Shown piece by piece: positions 45,916-54,477 of a DNA stretch of 64,000 bases. The translations under genes were made by a program, and so were the position numbers. Position 1 is the first letter of the stretch. Each line of letters begins with the position of its first letter. This stretch comes from Anaerolineales bacterium (GTDB lineage: Bacteria > Chloroflexota > Anaerolineae > Anaerolineales > JABWBV01). The stretch covers positions 1 through 64,000 of the forward strand of contig JACKAX010000001.1 in the NCBI GenBank assembly GCA_020634875.1, given 5' to 3'. The notes below the pieces were generated by a model. It worked only from the letters and a program-made list of their open reading frames with translations, was not told the origin of the DNA and ran no database searches.

Positions 45916-46608
45916 CTACTGCCCCTTGCTTTCCAGAAGTTGGATAATTTGATCGTAGAGTCTGGAGAGTATTGGATCCCCAGACAAAGTAGAGGCTGTG
46001 GTGGAATCAGAGGTTGAAGTCTGCGTGGTTGATCCAGTACCAAGACTCGTGCCACCTACATCCGGGATACCTCCTGCTCCACCCCCTGGATCGCCCCCTA
46101 TAAACGCCCCGCCATCGGGAGAGCCACCTGCAGGCGCGTCGCCTGTGGGCGCAGTCCCGCTTAGTTGTCCAGTTTGTGCGGTGGTTTGGGTTCCGTTTCC
46201 TGTGGCTTGAGATGGCTGGGTATACGCCATCATGTTTTGTGAGGTCAGTTGCAGTGCGGCGATGGCGTTCAATTGTTCGGTCGTCATCGTTTCTTCAATT
46301 TGGGTGAAGATGGCTTGAAATTCTTCCATGGTAATGGTCGAACTGTCGGAAAGGGCTTGTGCAGCCCGCCACAAGGGCAGGAGTTCCGCGGCTTGTGCGG
46401 CGGTGAGGGCATTATCGGTATCTTCTAATGCAAAAACGCCCACAGCTAGTTGGGCATTGATCGAGAGGGCATTGTCATAACGGGTGTTGAGAATGCCAGT
46501 GGACGAGGTTGTCGTTTCAGTTCCGGCGAGGTTTGCCTGCGCCACAGAAGCACAGGCTGAAAGGGTGAATAAGATCACAAGCGCGAGAGGGAGAATGAGC
46601 TTTTTCAT
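45916..46608 (-). CDS. Gly-rich lipoprotein A, paralogue of B
   Basis: Signal peptide with lipobox LSAC, a helical domain with VFALEDTDNALTAAQ and the LPLWRAAQAL segment, a Gly/Pro/Ala-rich linker, and a C-terminal helix with YDQIIQLLESK. It aligns with lipoprotein B end to end. The exporter operon lies directly downstream but is separated by a terminator. GGAG is 7 bases before the ATG at 46608; an earlier in-frame start would break the signal peptide. Confidence 0.8.
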   Translation of the reverse strand: MKKLILPLALVILFTLSACASVAQANLAGTETTTSSTGILNTRYDNALSINAQLAVGVFALEDTDNALTAAQAAELLPLWRAAQALSDSSTITMEEFQAIFTQIEETMTTEQLNAIAALQLTSQNMMAYTQPSQATGNGTQTTAQTGQLSGTAPTGDAPAGGSPDGGAFIGGDPGGGAGGIPDVGGTSLGTGSTTQTSTSDSTTASTLSGDPILSRLYDQIIQLLESKGQ

Positions 46609-46691
46609 AGGATGGCTCCAATTTATTGTGTTTGCACACAGCTTTATTTTCAGAATTGCCTTCATTGTAGAAATCCGCTATGAATAAGCGT

Positions 46692-46722
46692 CGAAGAAAT
46701 TGTGGAGAAGCTATGGAAAACC
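46692..46722 (-). promoter_or_regulatory. Putative response-regulator site upstream of lipoprotein A
   Basis: On the minus strand, TTCCATAG, CTTCTCCA and TTTCTTC repeat the pattern seen at 45811-45840, with the 11-base spacing conserved. The gene starts about 85-115 bases downstream. Confidence 0.58.
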
Positions 46723-46800
46723 TGTGAAGCTTTTGTGGATTTCTCCCGTAAAATAAGGGAAAGCCTGTTGATAAAACCCTGATATTCCTTCTCCTTTAAT

Positions 46801-47895
46801 ATGCCTCCCCGAAAATACTTCCCCTTCTTCATCATCCTGGGTCTCATCCCTGTCCTCGCGGCCTGCCGTACCCCAACCCCCTCCCCCGCCGAACTTGCCC
46901 TCCACCACGCCCCCATCCACTATCAGGACACCGACAACACCCTGGCGGAAGCCGACTACCTCACGCGGTTCGACTACGACGGGGATTGGGATGCCCTCAA
47001 CAACTGGGAAAATCTGGAAACCGGCGACTTATCGGGCGCGGTGTACTTCTCGGTTGTGGAAACCTGCACGCATTGGTTCATCGTGTACGGGTTCTATCAC
47101 CCCCGCGACTGGACGGACACCATCGAACAGGAACACGAAAACGACATGGAAGGCCTACTAGAAATCGTGCGAAAAGATGGCGGCAAATTCGGCACGCTCG
47201 AAGGCATGGTCACCGTCTTCCACAACGATTTTTACTCGTTCACCCCCACCAACAGCCGTTTCCGCGACGGGGAACAGGATATTGACGGGGAAATCGCCTG
47301 GGATTCGATCTGGTTCACCCCCCATCCGCTCACCAGCGCCGAGGCAGAGGGCCACGGCCTGAAAATCTGGCCCCTCGCCGGACATTTTCAAGGAGATCGT
47401 GACCAGGATGGCGTGATCTACTTCCCTTCAGAAGACGCCCCCGAGATCCCCCGCAATGGCAACGACCGCGCGGTGAACTACCAACTCATCAGCTTCTTCG
47501 CTCCCGACGGCTTCTGGTCCCGCCAACTATCCGAAGCCACCACCGCCCGCGACGACGCCCTCACTTTCGCCACCTGGGGCACCCTCAAAGGCGACGATGA
47601 TGGAGGCTGCGGTCACGGGCCATCCGTCTGCAAGTTCGACGCTGCCCACCTCCCCTGGGAATGGGATGACCACAACGACGATCCCATCCAGCCCGGCGAA
47701 ATGGCGCTCGACCCGGCGAATTTAGTTTTGCATTATTTTGGAAATTTGGGCGAGTTCAGTACGGTTTACGTCAGTAATCCATACCTGGAAGGGTTGCGGG
47801 AGGCGGGATTTGGTGAGAAAAATCTGCCGTGGGGCTGGCCGGAGGGGTTGGATTTGGATAAACTATTCGGGAAAATGGGCGGAGCATGTAAATGA
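46801..47895 (+). CDS. Exported lipoprotein of unknown function
   Basis: The signal peptide ends with the lipobox LAAC at about residue 22. The mature part is acidic and Trp-rich: FDYDGDWDALNNWENL, ETCTHWFIVYGFYHPRDW and EHENDMEGLL stand out, the last recalling the HEGDWE loop of NPP1/Vps62-like proteins, though the similarity is slight. The C-terminus reads SNPYLEGLREAGFG. A decayed copy of that end lies at 50365-50540. Confidence 0.75.
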   Translation: MPPRKYFPFFIILGLIPVLAACRTPTPSPAELALHHAPIHYQDTDNTLAEADYLTRFDYDGDWDALNNWENLETGDLSGAVYFSVVETCTHWFIVYGFYHPRDWTDTIEQEHENDMEGLLEIVRKDGGKFGTLEGMVTVFHNDFYSFTPTNSRFRDGEQDIDGEIAWDSIWFTPHPLTSAEAEGHGLKIWPLAGHFQGDRDQDGVIYFPSEDAPEIPRNGNDRAVNYQLISFFAPDGFWSRQLSEATTARDDALTFATWGTLKGDDDGGCGHGPSVCKFDAAHLPWEWDDHNDDPIQPGEMALDPANLVLHYFGNLGEFSTVYVSNPYLEGLREAGFGEKNLPWGWPEGLDLDKLFGKMGGACK

Positions 47896-47943
47896 GGTCC
47901 CTGTTGGGTTGTTAGCTCAAAGCCTGGCTGTTGATGTTGTAAA

Positions 47944-47976
47944 AAAAGAGAGACGGTCTTTTACCGTCTCTCTTTT
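47944..47976. terminator. Bidirectional intrinsic terminator
   Basis: A 13-bp stem AAAAGAGAGACGG with a 7-base loop and a T run sits between the convergent genes at 46801 and 48002. Confidence 0.9.
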
Positions 47977-48001
47977 AATTTGAAGAACTTCGTGCCGCAG
48001 A

Positions 48002-50071
48002 TTATGGCTTATTAACGATAATCATGGTGCCATTGCTATCGCCATCTGGGTCATGATTAGCCGTTGATTGATAGGTTAATGAGGAATGGGTGGCATTTGT
48101 CACCGTGAACGTAATACTGTTAACTGTGCTGCGTAGCCCGGTTTTGGTTACTGAACACTGTCCACTGACACCCGTAACACATGAGCCGGATCCACTCGCC
48201 CCATTACTCCACGCACCACTTACTGTCACCCCAGCTACAGGAATATGGTTGCTATCTTCCACGGTAATGACAACGGTGACATCCCAACGACCAGACACGC
48301 CAGGGACAGATGAGCCATCAAGATCACCGATATGCATTGTGCCCCCTACGACAGGTGTTGGGGTAGGAGTAGGATTTCCACTGGTGCTATCGCAAGTTTC
48401 AATGTTTACCGCAGGATCGTAGGTGAATCCGGTTTTTGTCGCATTGGTGACACACAAGGTCCAGTTCGTGCCATTCTTTTTCACAGTGGATGATAGGGTA
48501 ACCTGGCCGGAACTGTTCGTGACGCCTGTGGTGGAACTGTTGGAGTCACCAGTGAATGCACCGCTTACCGTAACCCCGTTGATCGGTTGATTGTTTTGGT
48601 CGTGAATGGTTACGAGGGCTTCGGCATGGAATCGGTTAGAGCCATTGGAAACAACAGACATGGCGATATCTGCAACATGCAAAACGTTATTTGCTGGAGG
48701 AGGTGTGGGGGTAACAGTTGGTGTGAAAGTTGGAGTAGGGGTAGGCACACCGGAGGTGAGCTGCCAGCAGGTGATTAGCGCATCGTAACCGCCTGTGGCA
48801 CACACATTGCCATCGAGTAGAGCCGTAGGCCATACTGTTTCCAGGGCTGAGAAAGCTTCCCAGAGCAGGGCGCCGGTTGGACTATACCCTACGGTTACAC
48901 CTGGGATGAACCCGCCCGGAAGGTTTGGTCCACCGCGCCCAGTTACGACAGTTGTACCATCTGCTAACACAAGAACGCCTCGCGGAAACTCATCGCCGCT
49001 GAGGCCACCATCGCGGACTGCCTCCCACCGTACTGCACCGGTTGTTTCAAAAGCCACAATGTACCAATCAAGAAAACCGCGAGTAGCTCGACCTGCTACC
49101 ACTAGACTTCCGTCTGGGGCTTTGCTCATTCGGAGGCCTGCGGCTCCTGTGCCATCAACGGGTTTCTTGTCCACACGCCACAATTTTGTCCCGTTCGTTC
49201 GGTCGTATGCAACGACGGTGAGAAACGTATTGATACCGACATTTCCTTGACCGGTGACATATACATGCTCACCATCCATCACAACATCCAATGCAGCAAC
49301 GCCCTCAGGGGCGACTACCTGCCATTGAGGAGCGCCTGTAGCGGTAGCGTATAAGGCTGTGATCCATTCAGCTCCGCCCGAGGTATCTCCCGTTAAGGCG
49401 ATTTCAGTTTCGTCTGCGCTTAATGTCAAAGAGGTGGCGATGTTGTTAGAAAGTAACCCTGTGTTAATGACCTGCGACCAGAGTAATCCTCCCGAAGGGC
49501 TATATTTGCGCAATTGAATATCTTGCCCATCGCCTAGTGAGTTGAAAGCCAGGTAGGCATTGCCGGCGGAATCTACGAGCAACCGGCCAACACTGGGAAA
49601 AAGCGGGGCTATGTCAACTCGCCACTGAAGCATACCATCTGAACCAAAGCGAACCAATGTGATCCCGATCGGGTTCCCACTTGATCCGCTGATATTGTGT
49701 CCAACGGCTACCCAATCGCCATTGGGCGCAGCAGCAACCCAGTCGCCTAAAAACGTTCCACTTGAAGGGCTGACCACGCTTTGCCAGCGAAGGGTGCCAT
49801 TGGCTGTATACGAAGTGACAGCGAGTTTACTTGCAAAAGCTGGGCCGGATACGATTGCAACGTTGCCCGAGGCGTCTGTAGCGACGCGGGCAGCCTGGCC
49901 TGCACCATCATTTCCTGCAGATAGTCCTCCTGCGGTCCATAGCACCGGAGGCGTAGTGGTCGCAAAGGCGGTACGGATTGTGAACAACAGTATTCCTAAA
50001 GCAACAATACATACGGCCAAAAACAGGCTGCGTGTTGTAACTTGTTTTGGGGATGCGATAGTTTTATTCAT
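48002..50071 (-). CDS. Exported beta-propeller protein with Ig-like repeats
   Basis: A signal peptide (about residues 15-38) is followed by PQQ-type propeller repeats, each with an L-W motif (LQWRV, LLWSQV, KLWRV, VRWEAV, LLWEAF). A Thr/Pro linker (TPTPTFTPTVTPTPPP) leads to two Ig-like domains that share GVTVSGA and a VT-rich strand pattern, with Cys pairs in the second. It is a predicted secreted or surface protein. The ATG at 50071 is used since AAAGGA precedes it. Confidence 0.82.
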   Translation of the reverse strand: MNKTIASPKQVTTRSLFLAVCIVALGILLFTIRTAFATTTPPVLWTAGGLSAGNDGAGQAARVATDASGNVAIVSGPAFASKLAVTSYTANGTLRWQSVVSPSSGTFLGDWVAAAPNGDWVAVGHNISGSSGNPIGITLVRFGSDGMLQWRVDIAPLFPSVGRLLVDSAGNAYLAFNSLGDGQDIQLRKYSPSGGLLWSQVINTGLLSNNIATSLTLSADETEIALTGDTSGGAEWITALYATATGAPQWQVVAPEGVAALDVVMDGEHVYVTGQGNVGINTFLTVVAYDRTNGTKLWRVDKKPVDGTGAAGLRMSKAPDGSLVVAGRATRGFLDWYIVAFETTGAVRWEAVRDGGLSGDEFPRGVLVLADGTTVVTGRGGPNLPGGFIPGVTVGYSPTGALLWEAFSALETVWPTALLDGNVCATGGYDALITCWQLTSGVPTPTPTFTPTVTPTPPPANNVLHVADIAMSVVSNGSNRFHAEALVTIHDQNNQPINGVTVSGAFTGDSNSSTTGVTNSSGQVTLSSTVKKNGTNWTLCVTNATKTGFTYDPAVNIETCDSTSGNPTPTPTPVVGGTMHIGDLDGSSVPGVSGRWDVTVVITVEDSNHIPVAGVTVSGAWSNGASGSGSCVTGVSGQCSVTKTGLRSTVNSITFTVTNATHSSLTYQSTANHDPDGDSNGTMIIVNKP

Positions 50072-50364
50072 TTTTTTGATCCTTTTTGTGTATTTTTTGA
50101 TTATCACGATTTTCCAAAAGGGTCTTGTGATTAAATCTAAGGCTAAAGCGCTACTTTTCGCGCAAATAGTTTTTTTAATCAACAGAAAGCGACAGATGTC
50201 CCCCCTTCATTTTCATTTTTCGGTATTGCGATCTAATTTATCTCACAACTATGAAGGGAAAAGAGTTTTTTTTCTTTTTCACTTTATATTATTGGATAGG
50301 TTTCATCTAAATAGTGGTGAAAGTATCAAAAAAGTTACGGGTGAGTTAAAAATTCTATAATCGG
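50072..50364. other. AT-rich upstream region of the propeller gene
   Basis: This stretch of about 290 bases is AT-rich and holds the promoter of the minus-strand propeller gene. I see no coding sequence in it. Confidence 0.45.
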
Positions 50365-50540
50365 GTGGTGCCTTATTTTGGTGGGTTAAAGCGGTCAATA
50401 CAGTTATACGTGCGTAATCCTTATTTGGATGGGTTGCAGGAGGCGGGATTTGGCGCGGGAAATCCGCCGGTAGGGTGACCGGATGAATTAGATTTGGAGA
50501 GGTTGTCAGGGAAGGCAGGGGGCAGGGGGAATGTGAGGGA
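50365..50540 (+). pseudogene. Decayed 3' end of a paralogue of the 46801 lipoprotein
   Basis: The DNA aligns with the last 170 bases of the lipoprotein gene: conceptual translation gives a match to the SNPYLEGLREAGFG segment (RNPYLDGLQEAGFG), with an in-frame stop where Trp would be, a small deletion upstream and no start. It is a remnant of a duplicated gene and not expressed as a protein. Confidence 0.8.
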
Positions 50541-50549
50541 GGGGAAAAC

Positions 50550-50744
50550 TTAAGATTTACGAATCAACTTTTGCAAATATTCCCAAGCAATTTCCGCGGA
50601 TATTTCTCCCGTCTGGTAGACTGCGTTTTCTCTTGGACTGAAATTGATAAGGATTATTTTGCCCTCTATATAACGGATTGCATAAGAATCATAAAAATCA
50701 TCCACGATAAGGATTTCCCCCTGTTCGTTGGCACGGTGTTCCAT
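50550..50744 (-). CDS. Small hypothetical protein, 64 aa
   Basis: An acidic 64-residue soluble protein with alternating hydrophobic and charged residues (EILIVDDFYDSYAIRY, then EGKIILINF), suggesting a beta-rich fold followed by a helix. I recognise no family. The ATG lacks a clear ribosome site. It is followed downstream by the pseudogene remnant and preceded by a GNAT gene, both within a few dozen bases. Confidence 0.45.
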   Translation of the reverse strand: MEHRANEQGEILIVDDFYDSYAIRYIEGKIILINFSPRENAVYQTGEISAEIAWEYLQKLIRKS

Positions 50745-50780
50745 AGTTTGGATGACTTGTTGGATGTATCGCGATCTATG

Positions 50781-51209
50781 TCAAGTTTCATCTACCACCC
50801 CGCGTTCCAACGCCCACTCTTGATTCTCAAAAAGCGCCATCGCCGTCGTCATCCGCTTGAAACCAAGTTTCTTGTAAAACGCTTCCTTACCGGGGACAGA
50901 ATACAGAATGACCTTCCGATGACCTTTGGACAACTCCACCAACTTGGACACGATCCCTTTGCCAATGCCCAGCCCTTGATAATCGGGATGAACGGCGACA
51001 TCGGCAATGTAGGAACAGTCCGCCCCATCGGCCAACGCACGTCCCGCACCAATCAGCTTATCCTCCTCATAAACGAAACACTTGAACATACTATTTGAAA
51101 AGGTGACTTTCAAAACGTCCGGTTTCTTGTCACCCAGTGGGGCGATCAGGTAGAGGTTGTGGAGCGCCTCCCAGTTCATATTGTTGGTGGTGTAAATCCA
51201 GTCAAACAT
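50781..51209 (-). CDS. GNAT family N-acetyltransferase
   Basis: Acetyl-CoA dependent acetyltransferase of 142 residues. Motif A reads VAVHPDYQGLGIGKGIV, with the pyrophosphate-binding G-x-G-x-G/A, and motif B EAFYKKLGFKRM. The acceptor is unknown. GAGG lies 8 bases before the ATG at 51209. Confidence 0.9.
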   Translation of the reverse strand: MFDWIYTTNNMNWEALHNLYLIAPLGDKKPDVLKVTFSNSMFKCFVYEEDKLIGAGRALADGADCSYIADVAVHPDYQGLGIGKGIVSKLVELSKGHRKVILYSVPGKEAFYKKLGFKRMTTAMALFENQEWALERGVVDET

Positions 51210-51238
51210 CAAATTCACCTCAACAGGTTGGAGAGCAC

Positions 51239-51679
51239 CTAATCAGAAGCCGACCACCGCCGCGTCTCCGCCTTCCCCTCCCCGTACGTGTTCATAAACG
51301 CAAACTCAACCGTCAATACAAACAGAATATACCGATCTGCAGGTGCATAAGACGCTGCCTGCACCGCTTGCTCCCTAAGCGTAGGATCATTGGTGAAAGT
51401 CGCCTGCCCTCGAATGTAAAACTCCCCGTCTCCCCCGCCCGAATCTTCCACGGAACAATGGAGGGTATAGCGCCCATCGCGTCGCAGATCGTTGCCTTTG
51501 GGCGAGGTGGGTTCCATAAACAAAAACAACTGTTCCCCGATAATGGGTGTCACCGGGTGAACGCGCGGCCCGCCGTCCGGGCGGATGGTGCCAAGGTAGG
51601 CGACCTCGCTCCCAAAGCGGACTTTGCCAAATGCAGCCAGTTCGGGGGCTTGTTGGGTAAATTCTTTCCAGGTGGTCAT
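51239..51679 (-). CDS. Pyridoxamine 5'-phosphate oxidase-fold protein
   Basis: A split beta-barrel flavin-binding protein. VAYLGTIRPDGGPRVHPVTPI is the family signature, and GEFYIRGQATF follows. Such small members can bind FMN, F420 or haem; the residues here do not decide. AAAGGA precedes the ATG at 51679. It ends 29 bases upstream of the GNAT gene and is likely co-transcribed. Confidence 0.85.
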   Translation of the reverse strand: MTTWKEFTQQAPELAAFGKVRFGSEVAYLGTIRPDGGPRVHPVTPIIGEQLFLFMEPTSPKGNDLRRDGRYTLHCSVEDSGGGDGEFYIRGQATFTNDPTLREQAVQAASYAPADRYILFVLTVEFAFMNTYGEGKAETRRWSASD

Positions 51680-51699
51680 GTTTTGTTCCTTTAAGGGCA

Positions 51700-51769
51700 A
51701 ACTTCGGGAGTAGCCTGGCCCCTTGTGGGCGTGAGATAGATCGGGCACAAGGCCCAATCCTACGAAGTT
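51700..51769. repeat. AACTTCG...CGAAGTT palindromic element
   Basis: Outer arms AACTTCG and CGAAGTT, with inner arms CCTTGTG/CACAAGG around a GGCG... loop. It begins 12 bases after the trmO stop. The outer arm shares AACTTCG with the ACTTCSGAAGT palindromes near clpB. Confidence 0.5.
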
Positions 51770-51781
51770 ATTTTGGATGAA

Positions 51782-52198
51782 TTATGAGTCTACCGAATAG
51801 TTAAGCACCGGCTTGAGATCGACAACTGGCGTTCCGTCAATCGCTTCAATGGGGCCAACTTTTAACCGATTTCCATTGATTTCCAACACCGTGACACGAT
51901 GCAATCCCAACGGATTGGGCCTGTCTGGTGAACGGGTAGCAAACACGCCCGTCAACGGGTTACGGACATTCCCGCGTGGGTGCACCTTTAGCACATCCCG
52001 CACCGACTGGTGAAACCAGGTGATCACGAACAGTTCATCCCCCACGCGAATCCCATCCAAAGCCTCGGCAAACGCCGGATTGATCTTGATCTGGGCATCT
52101 GGCGCACCCTCGCGGCCTTGTTTGGGGGCTTCACTGCGGTCTTTGAGTGGCGACTCGATCCAACCGATGGGATGTAAGACAAATTCGGTTTCTGTCAT
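51782..52198 (-). CDS. trmO: tRNA (N6-threonylcarbamoyladenosine) methyltransferase TrmO
   Basis: It methylates t6A37 in some tRNAs using SAM. The TsaA/UPF0066 beta-barrel shows PIGWIESP at the N-terminus, HPRGNVRNPLTGVFATRSPDRPNP (the SAM site) and LKPVLNY near the end. The length (138 aa) fits a single-domain member. The ATG at 52198 lies 5 bases after the sigma gene. Confidence 0.93.
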   Translation of the reverse strand: MTETEFVLHPIGWIESPLKDRSEAPKQGREGAPDAQIKINPAFAEALDGIRVGDELFVITWFHQSVRDVLKVHPRGNVRNPLTGVFATRSPDRPNPLGLHRVTVLEINGNRLKVGPIEAIDGTPVVDLKPVLNYSVDS

Positions 52199-52203
52199 AG
52201 GGT

Positions 52204-53421
52204 TCAAAGGTTTAGCGCATCCAACCGTTGTTGGAGGTACGCTCGCTCGGTTTGGTTGTTGCACAGAGCAAGCGCACGTTCATAGGCTTCCGCGGCGGCC
52301 TCGCGTTGATGGGTACGGCGAAGGAGATCGGCACGGGCGACATGATAGGGGTAAAAGTTCTGGGCTTGATCATCGAGAAGCAAAAGCAATTCTAACCCCG
52401 CGGGGGCACCGTGCGCCATCGCCACTGCGACCGCGCGGTTGACCTCCACCACCATCGAGGGGGTCATCCTTGCCAGGGTGGCGTACAACGCGGCGATTTG
52501 GGGCCAGTCGGTTTTGTCGGGGGTGGGGGCATCCGCGTGGAGGGCACTGATTGCGGCTTGCACTTGATAGGGGCCAGGCACCGACAGGGCGAGCGCATCG
52601 TCCAGGGTAGCGCTCCCCTCGCGGATTTTATCTTGATCCCAGCGAGCGCGATCCTGTTCGTCAAGCAGAACGAGGTTGCCTGCCGCATCCTGCCGAGCTT
52701 CGCGTCGAGAGTCATGGAGGAGCATCAACGCCAACAGACCTTTTGCTTCGGCGCTTTGGGGCATAAGGGCGACCAACACCCGGCAAAGACGGATGGCTTC
52801 CCCACACAGGTCTTGGCGAATGAGGGCCTCGCCCCGGGTGGCGACGTACCCTTCGTTAAAAATCAGGTAAATGACAGCGAGCAGGGATTCCACTCGCTCA
52901 GGGAGCAGGTCGGCGGGGGGAACGCGATAGGGGATGCCTGCGTTACGAATTTTGCTCCGCGCCCGTGCCAACCTTTGGGCCATCGTCGGACCTGGGACGA
53001 GAAAAGCGCGGGCAACTTCATCCGTGGACAGCCCGCCGAGTGTGTGGAGAGTTAGCGCAACCTGAGTTTCCACGGCAAGGGCGGGGTGACAGCAGGTGAA
53101 CATCAGTTTTAAGCGTTCGTCAGGGATGGGGTTGTCCATATCAGGCTCGTCCTCAGGAGGGGGTTCGAGGAGCGTGGTCTTGCGTTCGAGGGCGGCGGCG
53201 CGGCGGATGCGGTCAATGCCACGACGTTTGGCAACGGTGAGCAGCCACGCCCCGGGATTGCGCGGAACGCCATCCCCCTCCCAGCGCTCCAACGCATTCA
53301 CAAGTGCGTTTTGCAAGGCATCCTCGGCCAGGGCGAAATCGCCGAACTGGCTGATCAGGGCTGCCAACACTCGCCCATGTTCTTTACGGAAGATCTTTTC
53401 GACCTGTTCCGCAGCGGTCAT
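52204..53421 (-). CDS. ECF42-type RNA polymerase sigma factor with TPR tail
   Basis: The N-terminal half has sigma region 2 (FGDFALAEDALQNALVNALERW) and region 4 (LHTLGGLSTDEVARAFLVPGPTMAQRLARAR). The C-terminal half (about residues 170-400) is the SigJ/DUF6596 TPR-like domain seen in ECF42 factors, which replaces an anti-sigma factor. The DGPF-protein gene next to it is the known partner of this class. The ATG at 53421 follows GGAG by 6 bases; an ATG 20 codons further upstream lies inside the hairpin at 53447. Confidence 0.93.
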   Translation of the reverse strand: MTAAEQVEKIFRKEHGRVLAALISQFGDFALAEDALQNALVNALERWEGDGVPRNPGAWLLTVAKRRGIDRIRRAAALERKTTLLEPPPEDEPDMDNPIPDERLKLMFTCCHPALAVETQVALTLHTLGGLSTDEVARAFLVPGPTMAQRLARARSKIRNAGIPYRVPPADLLPERVESLLAVIYLIFNEGYVATRGEALIRQDLCGEAIRLCRVLVALMPQSAEAKGLLALMLLHDSRREARQDAAGNLVLLDEQDRARWDQDKIREGSATLDDALALSVPGPYQVQAAISALHADAPTPDKTDWPQIAALYATLARMTPSMVVEVNRAVAVAMAHGAPAGLELLLLLDDQAQNFYPYHVARADLLRRTHQREAAAEAYERALALCNNQTERAYLQQRLDALNL

Positions 53422-53446
53422 TTGCTCTCCAATTTCATCCAGAGTT

Positions 53447-53487
53447 TTTTCGGTGACCGTCACTTTGCAAGTGACGGTCACCGAAAA
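53447..53487. repeat. 19-bp perfect hairpin between the DGPF and sigma genes
   Basis: TTTTCGGTGACCGTCACTT and its exact complement surround a 3-base loop. It starts 3 bases after the DGPF stop, and no U tract follows in the direction of transcription, so it is a stem for partial termination or RNA stability, or a dispersed repeat. Confidence 0.75.
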
Positions 53488-53490
53488 GCT

Positions 53491-53844
53491 TCATCCTCCC
53501 GGAGACCATAAAGGCCGAATTTCAATGGAACCATATTTCGCGGTAGGGATTTTTTCCGCCCAGCGAATCGCCTCGTCGAGATCGTTGCATTCAATCAGGA
53601 AATATCCGCCTAGTTGTTCGTGTGTTTCTGCAAACGGTCCGTCAGTGATCAGGGTTTTGTCGTTTCGGACGCGGATAGTAGTCGCACTGGTTTCGGGGGC
53701 CACGCCGTTGCTGGAAACCAGGACTCCGGATGAGTTGATTTCCTTCCTGAATTCGGCCCAAGTCTTCTGTACAACCTGTCTCTCTTCATCCGACATATTT
53801 GTGCCAATCGACTCTTCTGCATACATGAGTAGCAAGTATTTCAT
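53491..53844 (-). CDS. DGPF/YCII-family protein
   Basis: A 117-residue ferredoxin-like fold protein with MKYLLLMYAEE at the start and the DGPFAETHEQLGGYF motif that names the family. Such proteins are regularly encoded beside ECF42 factors and may bind a ligand. It is transcribed upstream of the sigma gene. Confidence 0.9.
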   Translation of the reverse strand: MKYLLLMYAEESIGTNMSDEERQVVQKTWAEFRKEINSSGVLVSSNGVAPETSATTIRVRNDKTLITDGPFAETHEQLGGYFLIECNDLDEAIRWAEKIPTAKYGSIEIRPLWSPGG

Positions 53845-53884
53845 GTGTTTGATCTCCTGTATTGGTTCGATACACGTAGCTCGT

Positions 53885-54337
53885 TCAGTCTGCCACCGCT
53901 TTCTTTACGAGCGCGATGATCCTGGCCTCTTCAGTGGCGGTCAAATCTGTCAGTGCGAAGGCAACCGGCCACATATCCCCTTCATCGAGGTTCGCATCGG
54001 GCTGAAAACCAAAAGTGGCATATCTGGCGTTGAACTTGCCCGCAGCCTGGAAAAAGCAGATGAGTTTACCATCTTTGGTATATGCGGGCATCCCATACCA
54101 GGTCTTCGACCACAGGGCCGGTACGCTGGTGGTGATGATCTCATGGATCTTTGAGGCCATGGCGCGATCTGGTTCCTCCATCGCCGCGATCGCCTCGAGG
54201 GCAGCTTTTTCCCCTTCTGCTTTATTTTTAGTTGCGCGCGCTTCCGCTTTCATCTCTTTCGCACGCGCCTTCATCGCGGCTTGTTCCTCGTCTGTGAAGT
54301 TCTGGGTATTCTTGGGGGTACCTTTATTTTGGTTCAT
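53885..54337 (-). CDS. DUF1801 domain protein
   Basis: The C-terminal 100 residues carry LWSKTWYGMPAYTKDGKLICFF and NARYATFGFQPDA, the DUF1801/YdhG-like fold described in some proteins as iron-chaperone-like. A Lys/Glu/Ala-rich N-terminal helix precedes it. Function is not established. It stands in the same run as the DGPF and sigma genes, with 40 bases between. Confidence 0.82.
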   Translation of the reverse strand: MNQNKGTPKNTQNFTDEEQAAMKARAKEMKAEARATKNKAEGEKAALEAIAAMEEPDRAMASKIHEIITTSVPALWSKTWYGMPAYTKDGKLICFFQAAGKFNARYATFGFQPDANLDEGDMWPVAFALTDLTATEEARIIALVKKAVAD

Positions 54338-54477
54338 GTGAAACTCCTTATCGCATAAAAGTAGGTGGATTACGGCTTATTTTTACCGTTCTATTTTTAC
54401 GTCGAACGAAAATGTGCCAAAATGACAAGATACGCCAGTCTCTCATCATCCACTCATTTTCCCAGACCAATCACTTG

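Noticed and set aside
53860..53882. GGTTCGAT stretch resembling a tRNA T-loop
   Set aside because: No acceptor or anticodon stem can be drawn around it.
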